Shown: piece by piece, positions 14,533 to 22,762 of the stretch
Layout: each line of letters begins with the position of its first letter
Position numbering within the stretch: position 1 is the stretch's first letter
Origin: Tannerellaceae bacterium
Lineage (GTDB): Bacteria; Bacteroidota; Bacteroidia; Bacteroidales; Tannerellaceae
Length of the DNA: 24,096 nucleotides
Assembly: GCA_031267775.1 (NCBI GenBank)
Contig: JAIRYL010000073.1
Coordinates: forward strand, 1-24,096
Reading direction: 5' to 3'
Program-made: the position numbers and the translations under genes
The notes under the pieces: generated by a model
Seen by the model: only the letters and a program-made list of their open reading frames with translations
Database searches by the model: none
Told to the model about the DNA's origin: nothing

Positions 14533-16371
14533 TTATTTTTTTAATCCGTTAATCAATAAAATAGTTTTAGCTTCTCCTATTAACTCTTTCAGTTCATTTT
14601 CAGGAGCTTCTCTAATTCGTTTGACGCTTTTATATTTTCTCAGAAGGATTGTTTTTGTTTTTTCTCCAATTCCTTTAATATCGTCTAATTCCGAAGCTAT
14701 TTGTTTTAGGCTTCTTAATTGCCTGTGGAATGTGATTCCAAATCGATGAGCTTCATCCCTTAATTGTTGGATTATTTTCAGTGTTTCCGAGTTTTTATCC
14801 AATATTAAAGGGACTGGATCATTAGGAAAAAAGATTTCCTCTAAGCGTTTTGCAAGTCCGATAATTGTAATTCTATCTAAAAGTCCGAGATTTGTAATGA
14901 TTTCAGCAGCCATACTTAGCTGGCCTTTTCCGCCATCAATAATAACGAGTTGGGGTAATTCCTGGTTCTCTTCCAAAAGTCTTGTATAACGGCGTCCTAC
15001 GACCTCCTGCATAGATGCAAAGTCATTAGGTCCTTCAACCGTTTTAATGTGAAAATGGCGATAATCCCTTTTGGAAGGTTTGGCCTTTTTAAACACAACG
15101 CATGCCGCTACAGGATTTGTACCCTGAATATTAGAGTTGTCAAAACACTCGATATGTATAGGCAGTATATCCATGTGTAAATCCTTTTGCATGGTAGTAA
15201 GAATACGTGTGGTGCGTTGTTCGGGATTTAGTTTTTCGGCTTGTTTGAGTTTGTCGAGTTTGTATTGTTTTACGTTTTGTTCTGATAATTCCAAGAGTTT
15301 CTTTTTATCTCCTTTTTGCGGAATGATGAATTGAAAATTGTTTGAATAGTCAATATCCGGAATAAATGGGACGATAATTTCGCGCACAGTACTCTTAAAT
15401 CTTGTACGCATTTCAACGATACCTAATCCGAGAAGCTCTTCTTTTGGTTCGTCAAGCTTTTTCTTATATTCAAATGTGTATGCCTGTACAATAGCTCCAT
15501 TGCCGATATGCATAAAATTGATATAAGCGGATTTTTCATTGTCGGTAAATGAAAACACATCAATGTTCGTAATCAAAGGGGGTACAACGGTTGATTTCCC
15601 TCTGTAATTTTCTATGGTATCGTATTTGTCTTTTATTATTTGCGCTTCTTCAAACTTTAATTCGGAAGATAATTCTTTCATCCGATCAAACAGCAATCGA
15701 CTTATTTTAGAAATATTACCTTTCAGTATTTCTTTTATCTGGCTTATGTTTTCATTATATTCTTTTATAGATTGAAGGCCTTCACAGGGGCCTTTGCATC
15801 TTTTTATATGATACTGCAAACACACTTTGTACTTTTTCTGTTTTATAGTTTCCGCGGCGAGAGGATATTTGCAGGTTCTTATAGGATATAATTCTTTAAG
15901 CAGATGCAGCATAACTCTGGCGGTATGAATTGACGAGTAGGGGCCAAAGTATTGAGAACCGTCTTTCACTATATTTCTTGTCTGATATATACGTGGAAAG
16001 CATTCGTTCTTTATAACAATGGAAGGATATGTTTTGTCGTCTTTCAGCATTACGTTGTAACGAGGGCGGTATTGTTTAATCAGACTGTTTTCTAAAAGAA
16101 GCGCATCCTCTTCCGTATCTACCACAATATATTTAATATCTCGTATCTGATTGACCAAAATATATGTTTTACGGTTATTGAGTGTTTTATTAAAGTAGGA
16201 AGACACTCTTTTTTTGAGGTTTTTAGCCTTCCCTACATATATAATGGCTTCTTTGCTGTCGAAATATTGATAACAGCCCGGTTTCTCAGGGATCACGGAA
16301 ATAATAAAAGATAGCCTTTTTATATAATCATCGTCGAAATTTTCTATATTTTCTGGGATATTATTGCTCAT
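14533..16371 (-). CDS. uvrC: Excinuclease ABC subunit C
   Basis: A 612-residue UvrC. It makes both incisions around UvrB-bound DNA damage in nucleotide excision repair. The N-terminal GIY-YIG nuclease reads KPGCYQYF then EAIIYVGKAKNLKKR (30-55). An Fe-S-type cysteine set follows at Cys167, Cys184, Cys192 and Cys196, then a UVR domain for UvrB contact around ELSSELKFEEAQIIKDKYD. The RNase H-like 5'-incision domain has Asp in ECFDNSNIQG, Asp in VIIDGGKGQLS and His in FGITFHRQLR. A C-terminal helix-hairpin-helix pair includes LDDIKGIGEKTKTILL. All catalytic elements appear intact. The start is 37 bp downstream of mnmG, and most of that gap is a parS-like palindrome. Confidence 0.97.
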   Translation of the reverse strand: MSNNIPENIENFDDDYIKRLSFIISVIPEKPGCYQYFDSKEAIIYVGKAKNLKKRVSSYFNKTLNNRKTYILVNQIRDIKYIVVDTEEDALLLENSLIKQYRPRYNVMLKDDKTYPSIVIKNECFPRIYQTRNIVKDGSQYFGPYSSIHTARVMLHLLKELYPIRTCKYPLAAETIKQKKYKVCLQYHIKRCKGPCEGLQSIKEYNENISQIKEILKGNISKISRLLFDRMKELSSELKFEEAQIIKDKYDTIENYRGKSTVVPPLITNIDVFSFTDNEKSAYINFMHIGNGAIVQAYTFEYKKKLDEPKEELLGLGIVEMRTRFKSTVREIIVPFIPDIDYSNNFQFIIPQKGDKKKLLELSEQNVKQYKLDKLKQAEKLNPEQRTTRILTTMQKDLHMDILPIHIECFDNSNIQGTNPVAACVVFKKAKPSKRDYRHFHIKTVEGPNDFASMQEVVGRRYTRLLEENQELPQLVIIDGGKGQLSMAAEIITNLGLLDRITIIGLAKRLEEIFFPNDPVPLILDKNSETLKIIQQLRDEAHRFGITFHRQLRSLKQIASELDDIKGIGEKTKTILLRKYKSVKRIREAPENELKELIGEAKTILLINGLKK

Positions 16372-16383
16372 TTTTTTGATTTA

Positions 16384-16399
16384 CGTTTCACGTGGAACA
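16384..16399. promoter_or_regulatory. parS-like 16-bp palindrome (ParB site candidate) between mnmG and uvrC
   Basis: CGTTTCACGTGGAACA matches the degenerate parS consensus TGTTYCACGTGRAACA at 15 of 16 positions, with a perfect central CACGTG; only the first base differs. It fills the middle of the 37-bp gap between the uvrC start and the mnmG stop. mnmG (gidA) is a classic origin-neighbouring gene, which fits. Confidence 0.75.
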
Positions 16400-16408
16400 T
16401 TTGGGTTT

Positions 16409-18286
16409 TTATCTCCCCGAAAGCACAAGTAATATGTTGATGTCGCTTGGGGATATACCTGGAATTCTGCTTGCTTGCGCTATTGTGTCCGGGTTTATTT
16501 TTGTAAGTTTTTGTCTCGCTTCGGTAGATAAAGATTGTATGCTGTCATAATTAAATTTTCCTTTGATGTTTATGTGTTCAAGACGGTTTATTTTATCTGC
16601 AATAATTCTTTCTCTCTTTATATATCCGCTGTATTTTATTAGTATCTCTGCTGCTTCAATGATTTCTTCTTTACGGTTTAGAGGCGCTTTTTCTAATTCG
16701 TTTTTGAGAGCCGGTATAAATGTGGATAAATTTTCTAAGCTGATGTGAGGGCGGATAACCAGGTCTATTAATTTACATCCATGCGATAGGGGAGTGGTAT
16801 CTAATCCCTCTAAACTGTTATTTATTTGTTGAGGCTTTACAGAGTAATTTTCGGCGAAAGTAATGATGGAATCTCGATGCGTTTTCTTTTCTTGTAAAAG
16901 CTTGTATCGTTCTTCTTTTGCCAATCCTGTTTTGTAAGATTTTTCTGTTAAGCGCATATCTGCGTCGTCTTGACGAAGAAGTATTCTGTATTCGGCTCGG
17001 GAAGTAAACATACGGTATGGTTCGTCTACTCCTTTTGTTACTAAATCGTCAATAAGCACGCCAATATAGGCTTCGTCTCTTCCTAAAATAAAAGGATTGC
17101 CTCCGTGGCAATTTATGTGGGCGTTAATGCCGGCCATTAAACCTTGGCCTGCCGCTTCTTCGTATCCTGTTGTACCGTTTATTTGTCCGGCAAAAAATAA
17201 ATTTTTGATTTGTTTTGTTTCTAAAGTATGTTGTAATTGAATCGGATCAAAGAAATCATATTCGATAGCATAACCGGGCTTATAAATCTGTATGTCGCGA
17301 AAAGCAGGTATTGTCTGCAACGCTTTTAATTGAACGTCGAGTGGGAGAGAAGAAGAGAATCCATTCAAATAGTATTCTTGCGTGTTCTCGCCTTCCGGCT
17401 CCAGAAAAAGTTGATGTTGCGTCTTATCTGTAAAGGTAACGATTTTGGTTTCTATACTTGGACAATAACGAGGGCCAATGCTTTGAATTTGTCCATTGTA
17501 TAGAGGCGAATCGGGTAATCCTTTGCGGAGTATTTCATGGCATGCTTCATTCGTGAAAAGCGTCCAGCAACTGAGTTGTTTCAATATGCGTCTGGATGAT
17601 TCCAAATAAGAAAATTTATGGAACTCATTCTCTCCCGGCTGTGCTGTTAGTTCTTCAAAGTGAATACTTCTTCCATCAATACGGACGGGGGTTCCCGTTT
17701 TCATACGTTCAGATTTAATCCCCAGCGATACCAATTGTTCTGTTATACCGGTTGTGGCAGGCTCTGAAAGGCGTCCGCCTTTTAGCTGTGTTCTTCCAAT
17801 ATGTATTAATCCATTAAGGAATGTTCCGTTTGTTAGAATAACGCATTTAGCTTTAAATTCAACACCTAATGCGGTTTTAACGCCAAAAACAGTATTGTTT
17901 TCTATCAGCAGACTAATAACCATATCTTGCCAGATAGAAAGATTCTCTGTGTTTTCCAGTATATTTCTCCATGTTTCTATAAAGCGCGCCCTGTCGCTTT
18001 GAGCTCTTGGACTCCACATGGCCGGGCCTTTGCTCCTGTTAAGCATGCGGAATTGGATGGCTGTCTTATCTGTAACAATTCCCATATACCCTCCGAGAGC
18101 GTCGATTTCCCGGACAATCTGCCCCTTCGCAATACCTCCCACAGCCGGATTGCAACTCATTTGGGCAATCTTATCCATGTCCATTGTAATGAGAAGTATT
18201 TTTGAGCCTAAGTTGGCTGCCGCCGCCGCCGCTTCGCATCCTGCATGTCCTGCGCCGACAACAATCATGTCATACTTGAAATTCAT
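16409..18286 (-). CDS. mnmG: tRNA U34 carboxymethylaminomethyl-modifying enzyme MnmG (GidA)
   Basis: A 625-residue FAD protein of usual length that, with MnmE, installs the cmnm5/nm5 group on U34 of certain tRNAs. The FAD Rossmann motif is VVGAGHAGCEAAAAAA (9-24; GxGxxG at 11-16). Family signatures include CNPAVGGIAKGQIVREIDALGG, ILTNGTFLNGLIHIG, and KGGRLSEPATTGITE followed by KTGTPVRIDGRSI, and the C-terminal YxGYIKRE region is present. Its start overlaps the ybeY stop by 4 bp, so the two are translationally coupled. MnmE is not in the window. In many bacteria this gene sits beside oriC; here it is inside a repair/RNA operon next to a parS-like site. Confidence 0.97.
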   Translation of the reverse strand: MNFKYDMIVVGAGHAGCEAAAAAANLGSKILLITMDMDKIAQMSCNPAVGGIAKGQIVREIDALGGYMGIVTDKTAIQFRMLNRSKGPAMWSPRAQSDRARFIETWRNILENTENLSIWQDMVISLLIENNTVFGVKTALGVEFKAKCVILTNGTFLNGLIHIGRTQLKGGRLSEPATTGITEQLVSLGIKSERMKTGTPVRIDGRSIHFEELTAQPGENEFHKFSYLESSRRILKQLSCWTLFTNEACHEILRKGLPDSPLYNGQIQSIGPRYCPSIETKIVTFTDKTQHQLFLEPEGENTQEYYLNGFSSSLPLDVQLKALQTIPAFRDIQIYKPGYAIEYDFFDPIQLQHTLETKQIKNLFFAGQINGTTGYEEAAGQGLMAGINAHINCHGGNPFILGRDEAYIGVLIDDLVTKGVDEPYRMFTSRAEYRILLRQDDADMRLTEKSYKTGLAKEERYKLLQEKKTHRDSIITFAENYSVKPQQINNSLEGLDTTPLSHGCKLIDLVIRPHISLENLSTFIPALKNELEKAPLNRKEEIIEAAEILIKYSGYIKRERIIADKINRLEHINIKGKFNYDSIQSLSTEARQKLTKINPDTIAQASRIPGISPSDINILLVLSGR

Positions 18287-18729
18287 ATATTTTTATTTGT
18301 TTTATAAGCTTCTTCAGGTAAAAGCAGAAGCGCTTTGTTTTCGTAATTTTCCATTATTTCACGTTCTCCCGGCCCTTTATCATCAATGCCGCACAGATGT
18401 AAGATACCATGAATAATCGTCCGGTGAAGTTCTTCTGTATAGAGGGTTTTATATTTTTCCGAATTACTTTTTACGGTATCTGTACTGATGAAAATATCTC
18501 CGGAAATAGCGTTCTTTTCAGAGTAATCAAAGGTGATGATATCTGTATAGTAATCATGATTCAGATACTGTTTGTTTATTTCCAGTATCTTTTCATCCGA
18601 GCAGAAAATGTATGAAATAGTTCCCGTTTTCTTTTCAAAAAGACTTGCGACTGCTTGAATCCAAGAATTTACGATTCTCTTTTTTATAAGAGGAAATCGT
18701 GTGTCTTCTGTATAATAACGAATTGACAT
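18283..18729 (-). CDS. ybeY: Endoribonuclease YbeY (rRNA maturation)
   Basis: A 148-residue UPF0054/YbeY protein, a metal-dependent RNase involved in 16S rRNA 3' maturation and ribosome quality control. The family core includes CSDEKILEINKQYL, HDYYTDIITFDY, a GDIFIS strand (77-82) and the metal motif HGILHLCGIDD at residues 107-117. The usual motif is H-x3-H-x5-H; here His107 and His111 are kept but the third ligand position is Asp117. The rest of the core looks intact, so an active enzyme with Asp as ligand is plausible. The gene follows spmAB by 12 bp and overlaps mnmG by 4 bp. Confidence 0.93.
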   Translation of the reverse strand: MSIRYYTEDTRFPLIKKRIVNSWIQAVASLFEKKTGTISYIFCSDEKILEINKQYLNHDYYTDIITFDYSEKNAISGDIFISTDTVKSNSEKYKTLYTEELHRTIIHGILHLCGIDDKGPGEREIMENYENKALLLLPEEAYKTNKNI

Positions 18730-18741
18730 AATAAAATAGAA

Positions 18742-19974
18742 TTAACCAAAGAACATATATGCTAACAATACAGACGCTATAGCGCCCGCTAAATCGGCCA
18801 ACAATGAAATTTGTATGGTATACCGGATATGACGGATGGCTACGCTGCCATAATATAAGGCTACAACATAAAACGTAGTATCTGTAGATCCTTGTACAAT
18901 ACAGACAAGGCGTCCAACGAAGGAATCGGATCCATACGTATTCATGGCGTCAATCATCATTCCTCTTGCTCCGCTACCGCTTAAAGGTTTCATAAGTATC
19001 GTTGGAAGAGCTTCTACAAACCTTGTGTCTAATCCGATAAAAGCTATACCGGTTCGTACGCCTTCAATAAGGAAATCCATTGCTCCGGAAGCTCGGAAAA
19101 CGCCGATACTTACAAGTATGGCTACTAAATAAGGGATGATTGTTATAGCTGTTTTAAAGCCGTCTTTAGCGCCTTCTATGAATGTATTATATACATGGAT
19201 TCTTTTCTTGATACCGCTCGCAATAAAGCCGCAAATCACCATGAAAAGGATAATATTGGCTGTTAATGTAGAGTATAATGATAATTTTTCTTGTTCTATT
19301 GCAGTAAAAAGCCAGATTAAACCGCCAATAAACAATCCCATTATTCCAAAGAATAAAAGAAGATTCCGTTGAAAGACGTTAATTCGTTGTTTATAACAAA
19401 CGCCCAGAATAGCGACAATCGTAGAAATAAATGTTGCCAGTAAAATGGGAAGGAATACGTCGGAAGGATTGGCCGCCCCTAACTGGGCTCTGTACATGAG
19501 AATAGTTATAGGGATAACGGTTAATCCGGATGCGTTGATACAAAGAAACATAATCATCGCATTGCTGGCTTTGTCCGGTTGAGCATTTAATTCCTGAAGT
19601 TGCTGCATGGTTTTCAATCCCATAGGAGTTGCTGCATTATCCAGCCCTAATAAATTTGCCGAAATATTCATAAAAATAGAACCGGCAACCGGGTGATTCC
19701 GGGGTATTTCAGGAAATAACTTGCTGAAAACAGGCGAGGCTAGACGGGCAAAAGCTTGAATTAAGCCGCCTTTTTCTCCAATCTTCATAAGCCCTAACCA
19801 GAGAGTTAGCATACCTGTTAGTCCGATTGAAATCTCAACCCCTGATTTAGCCGAAGCAAAAGATGCGTCTACGATTTCAGTAAATACAGCTACATCTTTA
19901 TCTAATAAAAGCCTGCCTGAAGCAACTATAAATGCAACGAGAAAGAACCCTGTCCATATATAATTTAATACCAT
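18742..19974 (-). CDS. Fused SpmA-SpmB (nucleoside-recognition/Gate domain) membrane protein
   Basis: A 410-residue polytopic membrane protein combining the two Gate-domain proteins that are separate in Bacillus as SpmA and SpmB. The N-terminal half (about 1-200) has the SpmA-type FMNISANLLGLDNAATPMGLK segment. The C-terminal half (about 255-410) has the SpmB-type KPLSGSGARG and IVQGSTDTTFYV segments. About eight to ten hydrophobic helices are visible. In Bacillus these proteins affect spore-core dehydration. Non-sporulating Bacteroidota carry the fused form, and its substrate is unknown (small-molecule transport is inferred from the Gate fold). It is the first gene of the seven-gene operon and has its own -7 element. 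Confidence 0.88.
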   Translation of the reverse strand: MVLNYIWTGFFLVAFIVASGRLLLDKDVAVFTEIVDASFASAKSGVEISIGLTGMLTLWLGLMKIGEKGGLIQAFARLASPVFSKLFPEIPRNHPVAGSIFMNISANLLGLDNAATPMGLKTMQQLQELNAQPDKASNAMIMFLCINASGLTVIPITILMYRAQLGAANPSDVFLPILLATFISTIVAILGVCYKQRINVFQRNLLLFFGIMGLFIGGLIWLFTAIEQEKLSLYSTLTANIILFMVICGFIASGIKKRIHVYNTFIEGAKDGFKTAITIIPYLVAILVSIGVFRASGAMDFLIEGVRTGIAFIGLDTRFVEALPTILMKPLSGSGARGMMIDAMNTYGSDSFVGRLVCIVQGSTDTTFYVVALYYGSVAIRHIRYTIQISLLADLAGAIASVLLAYMFFG

Positions 19975-19991
19975 GTTCTTACTTTTTATCG

Positions 19992-19999
19992 CAAAAATA
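19992..19999 (-). promoter_or_regulatory. -7 promoter element for the spmAB-ybeY-mnmG-uvrC-dtd-mazG-deoC operon
   Basis: The minus strand reads TATTTTTG (TAnnTTTG), 17 bp upstream of the spmAB ATG. It is divergent from the element at 20035-20042, so the 98-bp region 19975-20072 acts as a divergent promoter. Gene gaps downstream are 12, -4, 37, 1, 0 and 4 bp, consistent with a single transcript. Confidence 0.6.
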
Positions 20000-20034
20000 A
20001 TAAATCTTATTCAGATATAAGTAGTTATATATTC

Positions 20035-20042
20035 TATCTTTG
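20035..20042 (+). promoter_or_regulatory. -7 promoter element for the 2-hydroxyacid dehydrogenase gene
   Basis: TATCTTTG matches TAnnTTTG. The upstream frame extension that begins at TTG 20040 lies inside this element, so translation must start at the ATG 20073, 30 bp downstream. Confidence 0.65.
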
Positions 20043-20072
20043 TTTTTAATCCATATTGAAAAAAGTATAAGT

Positions 20073-21032
20073 ATGAAAGTATTGATGACGTATGACATGT
20101 ATCGGGAAGGTTTTATCGAATTATTCGATAGATATGATGTAACACATCCCGAAGGTAGAGATTTTTCTTTTGAAGAAGTAATGAAGATAATTCCAATGTA
20201 TGACGTTTTATGTCCGATGTTTAATTTTCCGGTTAATAGAGAATTAATCGATCAGGCGCCTAAGTTGCGTCTGATTGCCAATTATGCAGTTGGATACAAC
20301 AATATAGATGTGGAATATGCATTGGAAAAAGGGATAGCTGTCGCTAATACGCCCGATCCGGTTATTGCTCCAACAGCAAATCTGGCGCTTGGATTAATGA
20401 TTGATACGGCAAGACGCATAACAGAATGCGATAGAAAACTTCGAATTCAACGCGGTTCGATGAAAACGGGAATTTTAGAAAACATGGGAGTTTCTATTGC
20501 CGGCCAAACATTGGGAATTTTAGGAATGGGGCGGATTGGAAAAGCCTTATGTAAAAGAGCAAGAGCTTGTGGAATGGAAATTATCTACCATAATCGGAGG
20601 CAATTGGATAGGGAAGAAGAAACGAAATTGAATGTAGCATACGTCTCTTTTGACGATTTATTGAAGGAAGCTGATTTTCTATCGATAAATGCGCCTTATT
20701 CGCCGCAAACATATCATATAATCGATGAAAAGGCATTAAAGTCTATGAAATCGTCCGCTATTTTGATTAATACTGCCAGAGGCGCTTTAGTGGATGAATA
20801 TGCTTTACTTAATGCATTGAAAAATAAGGATATAAAAGGAGCTGCTTTAGATGTATTTGAATTTAACGATTTTCCCGTGCCGGAACTTTTTGAGTTGGAA
20901 AATGTAGTTTTAACGCCCCATATAGGTACGCAAACCGAAAAAGCGCGTCTTGAAATGGCTAAAACAGTTTCTGACAATGTAATCGGATTTATCGAGAATG
21001 ATAGAAAGGTCTTTTTTGTAGCGAATAGATAA
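20073..21032 (+). CDS. D-isomer-specific 2-hydroxyacid dehydrogenase
   Basis: 319 residues from ATG 20073 (the longer TTG frame at 20040 overlaps the promoter). An NAD(P)-dependent D-2-hydroxyacid dehydrogenase of the glyoxylate/hydroxypyruvate reductase type. The split substrate domain has ANYAVGYNNIDVEYA (69-83) and NTPDPVIAPTANLALGLM. The Rossmann motif is LGILGMGRIGKALCKRA (147-163; GxGxxG at 151-156). Catalytic Arg236 lies in NTARGALVDE and His283 in TPHIGTQTEKARLEM. The catalytic Glu usually found in a [D]V-x-x-x-EP context is not obvious: the segment reads DVFEFNDFPVPE, so Glu263 or Asp266 would have to serve. Substrate cannot be told. It is monocistronic-looking, divergent from the spmAB operon. 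Confidence 0.88.
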   Translation: MKVLMTYDMYREGFIELFDRYDVTHPEGRDFSFEEVMKIIPMYDVLCPMFNFPVNRELIDQAPKLRLIANYAVGYNNIDVEYALEKGIAVANTPDPVIAPTANLALGLMIDTARRITECDRKLRIQRGSMKTGILENMGVSIAGQTLGILGMGRIGKALCKRARACGMEIIYHNRRQLDREEETKLNVAYVSFDDLLKEADFLSINAPYSPQTYHIIDEKALKSMKSSAILINTARGALVDEYALLNALKNKDIKGAALDVFEFNDFPVPELFELENVVLTPHIGTQTEKARLEMAKTVSDNVIGFIENDRKVFFVANR

Positions 21033-21170
21033 TGCGATTTTTAATATAGATACAAATAGAAACAGATAATAACATAAATAGCGACGAATCGTCTGTTAAT
21101 GTAATCAAATGGTAAAATTATATATTATTACAATAAAGTATAATAATCCCCCCAATACTCTTATAAGATT

Positions 21171-21244
21171 AAAAAAAATGACAAAATAATTATATATATT
21201 ATCTTATATCAGGCTGTCTGTAGATGAATTAGGTCATTTTTTTT
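21171..21244. repeat. 12-bp A/T-rich inverted repeat, possible terminator
   Basis: AAAAAAAATGAC (21171-21182) and GTCATTTTTTTT (21233-21244) are exact reverse complements separated by 50 nt. The T-run could end a plus-strand transcript from the dehydrogenase gene, but the arms are mostly homopolymer and the loop is long, so the structure is weak evidence. Confidence 0.3.
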
Positions 21245-21294
21245 TGAAAATACTTATCTCTTTTAGATTTATATTTTTTATTAAAGATATTTAT

Positions 21295-21302
21295 TATATT
21301 TG
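21295..21302 (+). promoter_or_regulatory. -7 promoter element ahead of the DUF6261 gene
   Basis: TATATTTG followed by C fits TAnnTTTG. It lies about 128 bp upstream of the ATG at 21430, giving a long leader. The AT-rich setting raises the odds of a chance match. Confidence 0.45.
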
Positions 21303-21429
21303 CAGATGCAGATTTAATTATTTAGTTAGATTTTATATTTAATCCATGTATGGAAGATAGAAATTAAATTGAAAACAGTTATTTTTTTTTGAGTATAGTT
21401 CATAAGTGGTATTATTTAATAATTGTAAT

Positions 21430-22185
21430 ATGGAAAAAGTAAAAGAAATTAGCCGACCCAGCTTTCGCCTTGTACGAGATGGAGAGCACTATGAGTATCA
21501 TGCCGGAATTTTACAAATAGTATCTCCTATAATTGCTAAAGAATATAAAATGGAAAAACAGCGGTTGGTTTATGAACGTCTTTTTAGGAAAGAAGACGAC
21601 GCTTATTCACGCAACAGAGGATTTGAGGAGACAAAGGATATTCAGGTAGCGAATAAGAAACGGGATGAATTTTTTGTTTTCATAAAAAGGACGATTGAAA
21701 ATATGAGGTTTCATCCGGATACGACAATCAAACTATACTGGCAAGGATTATACGAGGGCTTAGACCCGTATAAAAATGCGCATCGGGCTAATGCAATAGA
21801 AAATACCGACTTGATTTTTTCTTTTATAGAAGAAATGAATCAGGAAAAATATCAGGAGATATTAAAAAAATTAGATTTGTTATTAGTGATCGATAAATTA
21901 AAAGAGGCTAACAATAAATGTAACCAATTATATGGCGAACGGCTGAACGAAAAACACAAAAGAAATAAGGAAGAAAAAATGAGGAATATTCGCCCGCTGG
22001 TGGATGATGCTTATTTTGAATTAATGAAATTTATTAATGCCATTTTTTTGGTCAGTTGTCAAATATCGAAAGAAGAACAGGTGATTCAGGAAATTGGAGA
22101 TTTGATAGACAAAATCAATGTGCGTACAAAATCAATGCAGGATTTTATTATTAAAAGACGGCAGGAAGTGAAAAGTATTAAATAG
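21430..22185 (+). CDS. DUF6261 family protein, hypothetical
   Basis: 251 residues from ATG 21430. The 8-residue upstream extension starts at an in-frame GTG (21406) and is not needed. The layout resembles the Bacteroidota DUF6261 family as I remember it: an N-terminal FRLVRDGEHYEYHAGILQIV block, then RLFRKEDDAYSRN, a helix around RDEFFVFIKRTIENMRFHPD, and a Leu/Lys-rich helical middle (LKKLDLLLVIDKLKEANNKC) with charged coiled-coil character to about residue 190. No signal peptide, membrane segment or catalytic motif is seen, so it is probably cytoplasmic and all-helical. Function is unknown. DUF6261 genes are accessory in many Bacteroides, and this one sits in the most AT-rich part of the window. 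It is 37 bp upstream of aroK on the same strand. Confidence 0.65.
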   Translation: MEKVKEISRPSFRLVRDGEHYEYHAGILQIVSPIIAKEYKMEKQRLVYERLFRKEDDAYSRNRGFEETKDIQVANKKRDEFFVFIKRTIENMRFHPDTTIKLYWQGLYEGLDPYKNAHRANAIENTDLIFSFIEEMNQEKYQEILKKLDLLLVIDKLKEANNKCNQLYGERLNEKHKRNKEEKMRNIRPLVDDAYFELMKFINAIFLVSCQISKEEQVIQEIGDLIDKINVRTKSMQDFIIKRRQEVKSIK

Positions 22186-22222
22186 GGATTGATTCAATAG
22201 TTTGTATTTACAGCGTTACAGA

Positions 22223-22747
22223 ATGAAGCGTATTTATCTGATAGGTTATATGGGAGCCGGAAAAACGACGGTGGGGCGAGAGCTGGCCAAACAAATGAAT
22301 GTATCGTTTATAGACCTTGATCATTATATTGAAGCTCGCTATCACAAAAAAATAGGGCAACTTTTTGATGAAAATGGAGAGGCTGTTTTTCGTGATATCG
22401 AATGTAAATTATTACATGAGGTAGCGATGTTTGAAAATGTAGTAATTTCAACAGGCGGCGGGGTTCCTTGTTTTTTTGATAATATGTCTTATATGAATCA
22501 AACGGGTATCACCGTTTACTTAAAAGTATCTTCAACCGAATTGGCTAAACGGTTAGCGCTTGCGAGGCATAGTCGCCCGCTGTTAAAAGAATTTTCCGGC
22601 AAAAGTCTCAACCGGTTTATAGTAGAAAATTTAGAAAAAAGAGAGCCCTGGTATAGCCGGGCTTCGGTGATATTCGACGCTGAAAAAATGCTTGCAGATA
22701 CAGATGTTAACGAAATAGCGTGCGCGCTGAAAAAATTGTTGTCGTGA
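22223..22747 (+). CDS. aroK: Shikimate kinase
   Basis: 174 residues from ATG 22223. A TTG-started extension to 22202 adds MYLQRYR with no family support. The enzyme phosphorylates the 3-hydroxyl of shikimate with ATP, the fifth step to chorismate. Walker A is GYMGAGKTT (8-16). Shikimate-binding residues are Asp33 in FIDLDHYIE, Arg57 in FRDIE and the GGG at 78-80 (STGGGVP). The lid arginine is Arg118 in RHSRPLL, with a second Arg in the EKREPWY adenine loop. It is a single-domain enzyme of normal length. It follows DUF6261 by 37 bp and precedes the Ald-family gene by 15 bp, so it may be co-transcribed with both. Confidence 0.95.
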   Translation: MKRIYLIGYMGAGKTTVGRELAKQMNVSFIDLDHYIEARYHKKIGQLFDENGEAVFRDIECKLLHEVAMFENVVISTGGGVPCFFDNMSYMNQTGITVYLKVSSTELAKRLALARHSRPLLKEFSGKSLNRFIVENLEKREPWYSRASVIFDAEKMLADTDVNEIACALKKLLS

Positions 22748-22762
22748 TAAAAAGAAGGTAGA

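Larger units (their letters stand above)
21033..21429. other. AT-rich gene-free gap
   Basis: No credible coding sequence. It contains the 12-bp inverted repeat at 21171-21244, a small GACGA-A-TCGTC palindrome near 21082-21092, and the -7 element at 21295-21302, which leaves a leader of about 120 nt before the DUF6261 gene. The leader is very AT-rich and I see no riboswitch-like fold. Confidence 0.6.

Noticed and set aside
20040..20072. Extended start (TTG) for the 2-hydroxyacid dehydrogenase
   Set aside because: The TTG lies inside the -7 element TATCTTTG; a transcript from that promoter would not include it.
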